64,000 bases of DNA from Alphaproteobacteria bacterium (GCA_022819985.1 JAJEGH010000013.1:62001-126000); one strand, 5' to 3'. Shown: positions 54,886-62,600, numbered from the stretch's first letter. Notes: generated by a model not told the origin, from the letters alone. Translations and numbers: made by a program.

Positions 54886-56178
54886 GTGGCCACGCCGCTG
54901 AAAAAGCCGAAGCGCAAGAACCCGGTCCTGCGCACACGGGCGCCGATGCTGCCGCCGGCGCCGCGCAGCCGGATCTCGCTCGGCCTGACCTCCGGCGCGG
55001 CGCGCGGCGTGTTCGAGCTCCAGGTCTGCCGGGATTGCGGGGCCGTCCAGTATCCGCCGCGCGAAGCCTGCCGGGTATGCCTGTCCGACCGGCTGGACTG
55101 GACGCCCCGGAGCGGCGCCGGCGAACTGGTGGCGCACACCACCCTGCGCCACGCTATGGAAAACTACTTCCGCGAGCGCCTGCCCTGGCGGCTCGGCATC
55201 GTGAAGCTGGACAGCGGCCAAGCCTCAGGGGGCCCGCCGGGACAATCGGAATCGGGGACGCCCAGCCTCATCGTCCATGTCCACGGCGATTGCGCCGAAC
55301 CGCCGTGCCGGGTGCGCGTCCGCGCCATGCTGGACCGCGCCGGGCAGGCGGTCCTGCTGGCCCTGCCGGAAAAGGATACGCCCCACATGAGCGACGATCC
55401 CCAGATGCGCGAACTGACCTGCAATCCGAAATTCCGCAAGGTCTTCGTGACCGACGGCAAGAACCCGGTCGGCCAGGCCGTCGTCAGGGCGATGGTCGCG
55501 GCCGGGTCCGACCTGGTCTGGGTCGGCGAGGCGGCACCCTGGAAGAAGATCCCCGGTTTCGAGGAAATCAAGGCCCTGCCGGAGGTCACCGTGGTCGACC
55601 TCGACGTGACCAACCCGGATTCGGTGAAGCGCTGCGCCGGCCAGATCGGCCCGAAGGTCGATATCCTGGTCAACACGGCGGAGCAGCACCGGGCCTATAC
55701 CGTCGGCGGCCGCTACGGCACGGAGAACGCCCGCGCCGAAATGGAGATCAATTATTTCGGCCTGCTGCGCCTGGCCCAGGAGTTCGGGCCGGTGATGATG
55801 TCCCGCGGCGCCGACACCGAGACCAACGCCGTCGCCTGGGTCAACATCCTGTCGATCTTCGCGCTCGCCAACAAGCCGGACCAGAGCACCTTCTCGGCCT
55901 CCAAGGCGGCGGCCCACTCGCTCGCCCAGGCGATGCGCGCCGGCATGCACAAAACCGGCGTGCGCGTCATCAACCTGTATCCCGGACCGCTCGACGTCGA
56001 ATGGAACCAGGAGCTGCGCCCGCCCAAGGTGACGCCGGCAGCGCTCGCCCGCGCCATCGTCGCCGCGTTGCAGGGCGGCGCGGAGGATGTCTATCCCGGC
56101 GATATCGCCAAGGACTGGTACGAACGCTGGCGCCGCGATCCCAAGGTGCTGGAACGCGAACTGGCCCAGGGCGAGTAG
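54886..56178 (+). CDS. DUF35 zinc-ribbon/OB-fold protein fused to a short-chain dehydrogenase-like domain
   Basis: The protein has 430 residues from GTG 54886, 4 nt after the thiolase stop. Residues about 40-165 carry a DUF35 zinc ribbon (CRDCGAVQYPPREACRVC) and OB-fold. Residues about 180-430 are SDR-like (VFVTDGKNPVGQAVVRAMVAAGSDLVWVG, VTVVDLDVTNPDSVKR, VDILVNTAEQHR, NYFGLLRLAQEFGPVMM). The glycine motif is altered (TDGKNPVG) and the catalytic Tyr of YxxxK is Phe (FSASK), so oxidoreductase activity is doubtful. An internal ATG at 55387 could start the SDR half alone. Confidence 0.82.
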   Translation: MATPLKKPKRKNPVLRTRAPMLPPAPRSRISLGLTSGAARGVFELQVCRDCGAVQYPPREACRVCLSDRLDWTPRSGAGELVAHTTLRHAMENYFRERLPWRLGIVKLDSGQASGGPPGQSESGTPSLIVHVHGDCAEPPCRVRVRAMLDRAGQAVLLALPEKDTPHMSDDPQMRELTCNPKFRKVFVTDGKNPVGQAVVRAMVAAGSDLVWVGEAAPWKKIPGFEEIKALPEVTVVDLDVTNPDSVKRCAGQIGPKVDILVNTAEQHRAYTVGGRYGTENARAEMEINYFGLLRLAQEFGPVMMSRGADTETNAVAWVNILSIFALANKPDQSTFSASKAAAHSLAQAMRAGMHKTGVRVINLYPGPLDVEWNQELRPPKVTPAALARAIVAALQGGAEDVYPGDIAKDWYERWRRDPKVLERELAQGE

Positions 56179-56196
56179 CAGGAAAGGGGAATCACC

Positions 56197-56982
56197 ATGA
56201 ACGCCAATCCCCTGCCGGACATGGTCCGCGGCATCGCCGAGCGGAAGATCCGCGTGATCGATCTGACCCAGACCCTGACGCCGGATTTCCCGCAGATCGA
56301 GCTGCCGCCGGAGATGGGGCAATGCTGGCCGTTCCGGCTCGAGGAGGTCTCGCGCTACGACGACCGCGGGCTTGCCGCCTACTGGAACAACTTCTCCTGC
56401 GGCGAGCATACCGGCACCCATTTCGACGCGCCGATCCACTGGGTCTCCGGCCGCAACCTGCCCAACAACAGCACCGATACCGTGCCGGTCGAGAACATGG
56501 TCGCGCCGGCCTGCGTCGTCGATTGCGTGAAGCATGTCGAGCAGAACGCCGATTTCCTGCTGTCGGCGGATTTCCTGCGCAACTGGGAGGAGGAGCACGG
56601 CAAGATCCCGCCGCGCTCCTGGGTGCTGATGCGGACCGACTGGTCGAAGCGGGCGGACCCGGAATCCTACCAGAATTTCGACGAGGAGGGGCAACACACG
56701 CCGGGCCCGGACACCGACGCCGTGCGCTTCCTGGTCGAGGAGCGCGACGTCATGGGCTTCGGCAGCGAGTGCATCGGCACCGACGCCGGCCAGGCCATGC
56801 ATCTGCGCCCGCCCTACCCGTGCCACTACTATATCCACGGCGCCGGCCGCTACGGCCTGCAATGCCTGACCAACCTCGACCTGCTGCCGCCGACCGGCAG
56901 CGTGGTCTTCACCGCGCCGCTCAAGATCAAGCAGGGCAGCGGCTCCCCGCTCCGGGTGCTCGCGCTGGTGTGGGAGGGGTAG
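56197..56982 (+). CDS. Cyclase/kynurenine-formamidase-like hydrolase
   Basis: The protein has 261 residues from ATG 56197, with AGGAAAGGGG upstream. It has the family metal motif HTGTHFDAP (His71, His75, Asp77) and GTDAGQAMHLRPPYPCHYYIHGAGRYGLQCLTNLDLLPPTGSVVFTAPLKI later. Such Zn- or Mn-dependent enzymes hydrolyse N-formylkynurenine or cyclic amides, or act on related carbonyl substrates. It is the last gene of the thiolase-DUF35 operon. Fragments of a second copy lie at 58040-58094 and 61082-61170. Confidence 0.9.
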   Translation: MNANPLPDMVRGIAERKIRVIDLTQTLTPDFPQIELPPEMGQCWPFRLEEVSRYDDRGLAAYWNNFSCGEHTGTHFDAPIHWVSGRNLPNNSTDTVPVENMVAPACVVDCVKHVEQNADFLLSADFLRNWEEEHGKIPPRSWVLMRTDWSKRADPESYQNFDEEGQHTPGPDTDAVRFLVEERDVMGFGSECIGTDAGQAMHLRPPYPCHYYIHGAGRYGLQCLTNLDLLPPTGSVVFTAPLKIKQGSGSPLRVLALVWEG

Positions 56983-57023
56983 CAGGACACCGGCACGACG
57001 ACCGGGAAGCGGGAGACCGACTC

Positions 57024-58016
57024 ATGAAAGGAAAATCCTTCGCGCGGCTAACGGACTGCGGGCTTCGCGAGGCGTGGGAGCACGAGGCGCACGAGTTCAC
57101 GCCGTGGCTCGCCGAAAATATCGACTATCTGTCGGAAGCGTTGGGCCTGGAACTCGATCCCCCGGAAACAGAAGTTGCGGTGGAGCAATTCTCGGCCGAT
57201 ATCGTCGCCAACGAAACCGGGACCGGTGACCGCGTCCTGATCGAGAATCAGCTCGAGAATTCCGATCACAATCACCTCGGCCAGATACTGACTTATCTTG
57301 CCGGTCTCGACGCTAAACGGGTCGTCTGGATCGCGAGAAACTTCCAGGAGGCGCACTGCTCGGCGATCCGTTGGCTCAACGATAACACGGGGGGCGATTT
57401 TGCGTGCTTCGCCGTGCGTCTGCGGGTGGTTCGCATCGGCGACAGTCCGCTAGCCCCGGTTTTCGAGGTCGTGGAAAAGCCCAATGCGTGGGAGCGCAGG
57501 CTGGGAAGAACGGTGAACGAAGCCGAAGCCGAACGCACCAGACTGCGCGCAGAATTCTGGAGCCGGTATCTTGAGAAAAATCCGGGCAAATTCAAACCCG
57601 GCTCGTCGCTGAATGTCTGGGTGCCGGCGACGCCCGGCGAGAACGTCGACGATTCTATGGTCGCCGGACGGACATCGAATGTCTGGGTGCCAATGACGCT
57701 CGACGGGTCGATCGTCCTCTCTCTGGCGCTGGGTAGCAGGGGAAGCATGGAATCCGGTATGTTTCTGCGCGCTGGCAGTCCGGGCGACGTTGAGGAAGTT
57801 GCTGCGTTCATGGAACGAAACGCCGGGAAACTGGAAGAAGCCTTCGGGCCGTCGGAGGCGGCGACAGCGGGCCACTACTACTGGATCTCGAAAAATATCC
57901 GGCTTCAGGACAAGGAACGGTGGGACGAGTTGATCGGCTGGATGGAAGATCGGAGACAACTCTATTGCGAGACCATAAAAGCGGTGTCCGAAGAAGATTC
58001 CGGCGGACCGCAGTAA
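57024..58016 (+). CDS. DUF4268-like protein with a PD-(D/E)XK-type nuclease pattern
   Basis: The protein has 330 residues. The N-terminal half reads ETEVAVEQFSADIVANETGTGDRVLIENQLENSDHNHLGQILTYLAGLDAKRVVWIA, giving D59...E74-N-Q76, the spacing of a PD-(D/E)XK active site with Gln for Lys. This region and the C-terminal YYWISKNIRLQDKERWDELIGWMEDRRQLY match DUF4268-type proteins. Such proteins occur in defence islands and mobile regions. It sits 41 bp after the cyclase, and codon use is less GC-biased than its neighbours, consistent with acquisition. Confidence 0.75.
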   Translation: MKGKSFARLTDCGLREAWEHEAHEFTPWLAENIDYLSEALGLELDPPETEVAVEQFSADIVANETGTGDRVLIENQLENSDHNHLGQILTYLAGLDAKRVVWIARNFQEAHCSAIRWLNDNTGGDFACFAVRLRVVRIGDSPLAPVFEVVEKPNAWERRLGRTVNEAEAERTRLRAEFWSRYLEKNPGKFKPGSSLNVWVPATPGENVDDSMVAGRTSNVWVPMTLDGSIVLSLALGSRGSMESGMFLRAGSPGDVEEVAAFMERNAGKLEEAFGPSEAATAGHYYWISKNIRLQDKERWDELIGWMEDRRQLYCETIKAVSEEDSGGPQ

Positions 58017-58039
58017 CATTCTGTCCCACGCCAAGGCCG

Positions 58040-58094
58040 GGCACCGACGCCGGCCAAGCCATGCATCTGCGCCCGCCCTACCCGTGCCACTATT
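58040..58094 (+). pseudogene. Fragment A of a second cyclase gene
   Basis: About 55 nt nearly identical (about 3 differences) to 56776-56830, covering the codons for GTDAGQAMHLRPPYPCHY. It lies 24 nt after the DUF4268 stop and then runs into unrelated AT-rich DNA. It is one of two remnants of a duplicated cyclase gene. Confidence 0.85.
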
Positions 58095-58500
58095 GTGCTG
58101 CATAGCTACTTAACCCACCGTATTTGTTGACTTTATTTTTCTGATACAAAATCTGGAATCACATAGTCACCGGATTCAAACTATTTCCTGACGGCGCGTG
58201 CCTCGCCTGCTGTAGATCGGAAGGACTTTTCGGTCCTGTTCGAAGCGATGCTCCGAGCGGCATAGACAATTCGTAAGCGCTGATGCCTACCGGGCGGGTG
58301 TGTCCGGCAACATGCACCGCGCCCGGTGCACGGCGTTCGGCCCGGGCCGCCGCAATCCGCGCCGCCCACCCGCCTGACCGAATTCGCTTGAGAGCGTTGC
58401 GTCCGACCGCTATGTATCAATCAAAGGATTGGGAATTTCCCGGTCGACAGAGGGGTCCTGGAACTTCCGGGGCCCTTTTGTTTTTCTTCGCCTCGGCCCT
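58095..58500. other. Spacer between cyclase fragment A and the DUF3800 3' end
   Basis: No gene recognised. It begins with an AT-rich patch (58100-58190) and holds a small hairpin AGGAC/GTCCT (58222-58226, 58233-58237) and a rightward terminator-like structure at its end. A short transcript from the AT-rich patch to the terminator is possible. Confidence 0.35.
58452..58486 (+). terminator. Rho-independent terminator-like hairpin
   Basis: GGGTCC (58453-58458) pairs with GGGCCC (58470-58475, one G-T pair) and is followed by TTTTGTTTTT. It reads rightward, but no protein gene is recognised just upstream on that strand. Confidence 0.5.
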
Positions 58501-58803
58501 TCACGGAAATTGCGCCAATCCTCTGATCTTGGGTCGGACGATCTCGAAGGCGCGGTTGGGCTGGTCCGGACGCAGGTGCGACAGCGCGATGGGCCGTGCC
58601 GTCAAGTCCGCAAGTTGCAGCCCGACGGAGTTCGCCGCCTTCGGCACGAACACCGGCTGGAAATCGAACAGGCCGAAGTCCAGCCGGCCGGGGCCCGAGG
58701 CGCCGTCGTTGGCGGCGATCCGGCGAAACTCCAGTTCAAGTTCCCGGTCCTCCTTCCTGCCGCGGCTCTCGAAGATGACATGCACCGTCCTGCCGTGCTG
58801 CCC
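58501..58803 (-). pseudogene. DUF3800 gene, C-terminal part (split by the IS)
   Basis: The minus strand encodes QHGRTVHVIFESRGRKEDRELELEFRRIAANDG...FQPVFVPKAANSVGLQLADLTARPIALSHLRPDQ and a stop. NSVGLQLADL is the second conserved motif of DUF3800 proteins. The frame continues upstream only to the IS junction. It is the 3' portion of the gene whose 5' portion is at 60505-60933. Confidence 0.85.
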
Positions 58804-58888
58804 CTGTACCTCTCACAGCGCTTCAGCCGTTTTGGGGTGCAGACGTTGCTTAGCCATTTCTCCGACCTTGATCGCAGCAGTGCTGGCT

Positions 58889-58937
58889 GGCCATTGGCTT
58901 CGCCGGAGCGCGTGGCGCGGAGGCGAAGCCAATGGCC
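58889..58937. repeat. Perfect 16-bp inverted repeat in the IS left end
   Basis: GGCCATTGGCTTCGCC (58889-58904) and its exact reverse complement (58922-58937) flank a 17-nt loop that itself contains GCGC repeats. It lies just upstream of the predicted bridge RNA, inside the non-coding end. It could be a transcription barrier against read-through or a DNA structure used in recombination; both are inference. Confidence 0.85.
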
Positions 58938-58974
58938 GGGTGCCGCTCACCTGGACTCCCTGCCATCGTGGAAG

Positions 58975-59140
58975 TCCTGTCCATCGCGGATGGGACGGGC
59001 CAAGGGATCGAGAGCAACCGAGCGCCCCCTGCGCCATGAGCACTTGGGGAGGACCTGTGCCTCGGTCCCTGGCCGCGATGGACGCCCGGTGGGGAGTTTG
59101 CGCCTTGAGCGCCAGTACAGGGACAGGCGGGCATCGTGGC
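58975..59140 (+). ncRNA. Predicted IS110 bridge RNA
   Basis: About 165 nt upstream of the transposase with the three-part layout known for IS110 bridge RNAs. (1) A 5' hairpin, GTCCATC/GATGGGAC (58979-58996). (2) A first internal loop closed by a 14-bp helix (58998-59012 with 59061-59074; one bulge, one G-U pair), the expected target-binding loop. (3) A second loop closed by 59077-59086 with 59126-59135, containing GGTGGGGAGT (59088-59097, identical to the right IS end 60491-60500), a GCGC/GCGC hairpin (59100-59112) and GTACAGGG (59115-59122, exact reverse complement of 58802-58809 at the left IS junction), the expected donor-binding loop. Exact RNA ends are not known. Confidence 0.8.
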
Positions 59141-59173
59141 GGTCCGTTGGCACAAGGACGCGAAGGGAATGCC

Positions 59174-60427
59174 ATGGACATGTTTGAGTATTTTGCGGGG
59201 ATCGACTGGGGTTCGGAGACCCACCAGGTCTGCGTTGTCGACAGCGCTGGCGAGGTGTCGGCCGAGCGCGCCTTCGGTCACGGCGGAGCCGGCCTGGCGG
59301 AGATGGCGGCCTGGATCCGTGCCAGGACAAACGCCGAACCGCGAGCGGTCGGGGTCGCCATCGAGATCCCGCACGGTCCCGTCGTCGAGACCATGATGGA
59401 ACGCGGCTTCACGGTCCACTCGGTCAATCCGAAGCAGCTCGACCGTTTCCGCGACCGCTTCTCGCCGGCTGGCGCCAAGGACGATCGCCGCGACGCCCGC
59501 GTGCTCGCCGATGCCCTGCGGACCGATGGACATGCGTTCCGGCGTCTGAACCCGGCGGCGCCGGAGATCGTCGAGCTGCGTGAGTGGTCGCGGATCGCCA
59601 GCGACCTGACCTGCGACAGGACCCGGCTCGTGAACCGGGCCCGCCAGCAGCTCTGGCGCTACTATCCGCAACTCCTCAAGGTCGAAAGCGATCTCACCAG
59701 GGCCTGGATCCGCGAACTCTGGTGTCTTGCGCCGACGCCCGCAAAGGCGCAGCGCGTCCGCGCCGCCACCGTCGCCAAGGTCCTGAAGCGCCATCGGGTG
59801 CGCCGGATCGATGCCGAAGCCGCGCTCCGGATCCTGCGCGAGCCGGCGGTGTCCGTCGCGCCCGGCACGACCGAGGCCGCGGTTGCCCATATCGAGGTCG
59901 TCTTCTCGCAGCTTGCCGTCATCGCGCAGCAGATCGCGAAAGCCTATGGCAGGCTCGACCGTCTGAGCGCGACGCTGTCCCGGCCGGCGGCCTCCCCGGA
60001 GGACGAGCCGGGAATAGATGCGCAGCGTGACGTGGAAATCCTGAGCTCGCTTCCCGGCGTCGGCAGGATCGTCCTCGCCACGCTGCTCGCAGAAGCACAC
60101 GATCCTCTGCGCCGGCGAGACTATCAGGCCCTGCGATGCTTGTCCGGCGTCGCTCCCGTGACCAAGCGGTCCGGCAAGTCGCTGATCGTCATCCGCCGGC
60201 TCGCGGCTCATAACCGGCTCCAGGACGCCGTCTACCACTGGGCCGGGGTGGCCATACAGCGCGACCCCGTCAGCAAAGCGAAATACGCCGCGCTGCGCGC
60301 CCGCGGGCATGGTCATGCCCGTGCGCTTCGAGGGGTCGCCGACCGTCTGCTCGGCGTCGCCTGCGCGATGCTCGAAAACCAGACCGTCTTCAATCCCGCC
60401 CGCGCGAGACAAGCCCATGCAGCGTGA
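59174..60427 (+). CDS. IS110-family transposase (DEDD recombinase)
   Basis: The protein has 417 residues from ATG 59174. The N-terminal RuvC-like DEDD domain has AGIDWGSETHQVCVVD (Asp11), VAIEIPHGPVV (Glu64) and AKDDRRDARVLADALR (Asp104, Asp107). The C-terminal Tnp_20 domain has LSSLPGVGRIVLATLLAEA and YQALRCLSGVAPVTKRSGKS, including the region of the serine used in strand exchange. It appears intact. In this family the recombinase works with a bridge RNA that pairs with both target and donor DNA. The frame is open upstream, but the family N-terminus begins at 59174. Confidence 0.95.
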   Translation: MDMFEYFAGIDWGSETHQVCVVDSAGEVSAERAFGHGGAGLAEMAAWIRARTNAEPRAVGVAIEIPHGPVVETMMERGFTVHSVNPKQLDRFRDRFSPAGAKDDRRDARVLADALRTDGHAFRRLNPAAPEIVELREWSRIASDLTCDRTRLVNRARQQLWRYYPQLLKVESDLTRAWIRELWCLAPTPAKAQRVRAATVAKVLKRHRVRRIDAEAALRILREPAVSVAPGTTEAAVAHIEVVFSQLAVIAQQIAKAYGRLDRLSATLSRPAASPEDEPGIDAQRDVEILSSLPGVGRIVLATLLAEAHDPLRRRDYQALRCLSGVAPVTKRSGKSLIVIRRLAAHNRLQDAVYHWAGVAIQRDPVSKAKYAALRARGHGHARALRGVADRLLGVACAMLENQTVFNPARARQAHAA

Positions 60428-60504
60428 CGCACGAGCCACGCAAGGTGCCCGGCACGCATACTCGCGCGTGCCAGAACCCTCTTTACAAATGGTGGGGAGT
60501 CCTC

Positions 60505-60933
60505 CCCGCTCAGCATGGCGTGCAACTGCTCCATGCAGAAACGAAGCGCGACCCGGTAAGGGTTCCGCGTATCGGCATATCTCGCGCGCAGGCCGGACTT
60601 GTCGATCACGGCGGCAAAAATCTTCATGGGGGCCGCTTCGACCAGGCGGTTGAGGCCTTCATAGAACCGTTCCCGCAATTCCCGGTCGGTCAAAAGGACC
60701 GCGAACGGCCCCTTGCTCTTGCGGATGTCGTGTTCGTGCAGCACGACGGCATCGTGCCCCCAGACGCCGAACTTGAAACTCTGAACGCCGGGAACGATGC
60801 CAGCGATGTAGTCGGTCTTGCGCATGGCGCAGAAGACCAGGGCGAAGACCGGGTATTGCGGATCGATGGCGACAAGACCGTGATCGCCACTCTCGTCCGC
60901 GTAAACCACGAATTCCGAGAAATCCGACAACAC
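60505..60933 (-). pseudogene. DUF3800 gene, N-terminal part (split by the IS)
   Basis: About 143 codons from GTG 60933: EFVVYADESGDHGLVAIDPQYPVFALVFCAMRKTDY (the DUF3800 signature YxDESGD), GHDAVVLHEHDIRKSKGPF and YRVALRFCMEQLHAML, then the IS junction. Together with 58501-58803 it would make a protein of about 242 residues, the normal size. DUF3800 proteins have an RNase H-like fold and often lie in mobile or defence regions. Confidence 0.85.
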
Positions 60934-61061
60934 GCCTCCGCTATTCCCTTGTCACCGGCGCCGGTTGCCAACTTAATTGGCGATTGTCGATCGGCACAGC
61001 CGCCTGAAGGAGCTGCGCGCCCGCGCTCGCACCAGACCGATTACGCCCAAAGGAGTCCCTA

Positions 61062-61169
61062 ATGGTCCGCCCCGGTCTGATCGGCAGCGTGGTCTTCACC
61101 GCGCCGCTTAAGATCAAGCAGGGCAGCGGCTCGCCGCTCCGGGTGCTCGCGCTGGTGTGGGAGGGGTAG
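61062..61169 (+). pseudogene. Fragment B of a second cyclase gene (C-terminus)
   Basis: From 61082 to 61170 the sequence matches 56894-56982 with two differences and encodes GSVVFTAPLKIKQGSGSPLR and the last residues of the cyclase. An in-frame ATG at 61062 lies about 7 nt after AAGGAG, so a 35-residue peptide could be translated, but it lacks the metal motif and cannot be active. Confidence 0.85.
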
Positions 61170-61180
61170 CGGGGCGGGCG

Positions 61181-62317
61181 CTACGACTGCGCGTATACCG
61201 CCTCGATCAGCCTTGCCGCCCTCGATCCGATGTCGATGCCGCCGTGCATCCGATTGGGACTATAGGCGAAGCCGATCCGATTGTCGGGGTCTCCGAAGCT
61301 CTGCGCACCGCCTGCCCCGGAATGACCGAAAGCGCGGGCGCTCGGCCCCATCGGACGGTCGGGCGGGCAGTTCAGGTAAAATCCCATTCCAAGGCGGAAA
61401 GTCAGGCCCGACATGATATCGCGCCCGTTCCATTGCTCCTCGGTCGCGCAGTCGATCGCCTCGCGGCTGAGGAGACGCACGCCATCGTGGGCGCCGCCCA
61501 GTGCGAGCAGCCCGTAAAGCTTTGCGATCGCTCGCGCATTCCCGTGTCCATTGGCGGACGGAATTTGGCTCGCCCGCCATCGATGGGAGTTGAAGTCTTC
61601 GTCCGCTGGAAGTTGCGCCCAGCCGCGCGCCAGCAAACTGTCGGCGTCGGACTGCGCTTTGGAGAGGATGTTGCCGGCTGAAGGGATCATCGTGGCGCAG
61701 CGCGCTTCCTCGGCGGGCGTCAGACCGATCCGGTAGTCCAACCGGAGCGGCCGGGAAATCTCGTTGCGAACAAAATCGCCGAGGGTCCGGCCCGTTACGT
61801 TGCGAAGGATTTCGCCGAGGATGAAGCCCTGCGTTGCAGTGTGATAACAGGGCGTCGTTCCCGGTTTCCAAAGCGGCGCCTGCTTTGCGATGGCCTCCGT
61901 CATGGCCTTCCAGTCATACAGAGCGCCCCTGGGCGCTGCGTCGGCGACGGGAACCGACGAGAGGTGGCTCAACACCCATCTGACGGGGATCTCACCCTTG
62001 CCGTTTTGCGCGAAGGCCGGCCAGAACCGGCTTACCGGGGCGTCGAGATCGACCTGCCCACGGTCGGCAAGCATGTGAATGCACAATGAGGACACCGCTT
62101 TGCCGACCGACATCATGCAGACGATTGTGTCCTGCTCCCATGCCAGTTGCCGCTCGGCGTCGCGATGACCGCCCCAGAGATCGACAACCAGTTCGCCGTC
62201 CCTGGTGACCGCAACGGCTGCGCCCAGCTCGTTGTCGGTTTCGAAATTCTTCGCAAAGGCATCCGCGACCGGTTGGAATGCGGGGTCGCAGGTACCGTGG
62301 ATCGGATGTGAAGTCAT
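61181..62317 (-). CDS. Serine hydrolase, beta-lactamase (class C)/esterase family
   Basis: The protein has 378 residues from ATG 62317 (MTSHPIHGTCDPAF). It has the SxxK nucleophile motif MMSVGKAVSSL (Ser70, Lys73), a Tyr in PCYHTATQGFILGEILR in the place of YxN, and FGHSGAGGAQSFGDPDNRIGFAY with HSG near the C-terminus. These place it among EstB-like esterases and carboxypeptidases of the beta-lactamase fold. There is no signal peptide, so it is cytoplasmic and not a resistance enzyme. The natural substrate is unknown. It converges on the cyclase remnant. Confidence 0.88.
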   Translation of the reverse strand: MTSHPIHGTCDPAFQPVADAFAKNFETDNELGAAVAVTRDGELVVDLWGGHRDAERQLAWEQDTIVCMMSVGKAVSSLCIHMLADRGQVDLDAPVSRFWPAFAQNGKGEIPVRWVLSHLSSVPVADAAPRGALYDWKAMTEAIAKQAPLWKPGTTPCYHTATQGFILGEILRNVTGRTLGDFVRNEISRPLRLDYRIGLTPAEEARCATMIPSAGNILSKAQSDADSLLARGWAQLPADEDFNSHRWRASQIPSANGHGNARAIAKLYGLLALGGAHDGVRLLSREAIDCATEEQWNGRDIMSGLTFRLGMGFYLNCPPDRPMGPSARAFGHSGAGGAQSFGDPDNRIGFAYSPNRMHGGIDIGSRAARLIEAVYAQS

Positions 62318-62600
62318 AGCAGGATCTCGCGTGCCGCGGGTCTCGATTTGCGCAAGGCCGAACCCCGGCCGGAATGCGGGAAACCGCACCCCGGTATATG
62401 CAGCGACGGCCGGTACGTCGATCTCCTTCGGGATTCGCGGCCGGGGGTACGTCGTTGCACGTCTTTGCGGGGCTGGAAGCACCGGGGGGCCGTGGTTTCG
62501 GAAGGCGCCCGTGTCGGCCGGGCGGGCGTGTTGTCACACGCCGGTATTGCATCTAGTGTCGCCGGTGTTGGCAGCAATCATGACATGCGGGAGGAATATC

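Larger units (their letters stand above)
58804..60507 (+). mobile_element. IS110-family insertion sequence with non-coding left end
   Basis: The element carries an IS110 transposase (59174-60427) and about 370 bp of non-coding DNA upstream of it. Ends are set by the interrupted DUF3800 gene: CCCC occurs at 58801-58804 and 60504-60507, and joining the flanks across a shared CCC restores one open frame. There are no terminal inverted repeats, as expected for the family. Boundaries are uncertain by about 3 nt because of the C-run. Confidence 0.85.

Noticed and set aside
58804-60507. IS1111-subgroup element with sub-terminal inverted repeats
   Set aside because: The long non-coding region is upstream of the transposase, not downstream, and no matching inverted repeats near the ends were seen; this fits the IS110 subgroup.
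61181-62317. Antibiotic-resistance beta-lactamase
   Set aside because: No signal peptide and YxN is not conserved; an esterase or peptidase-like hydrolase is more likely.
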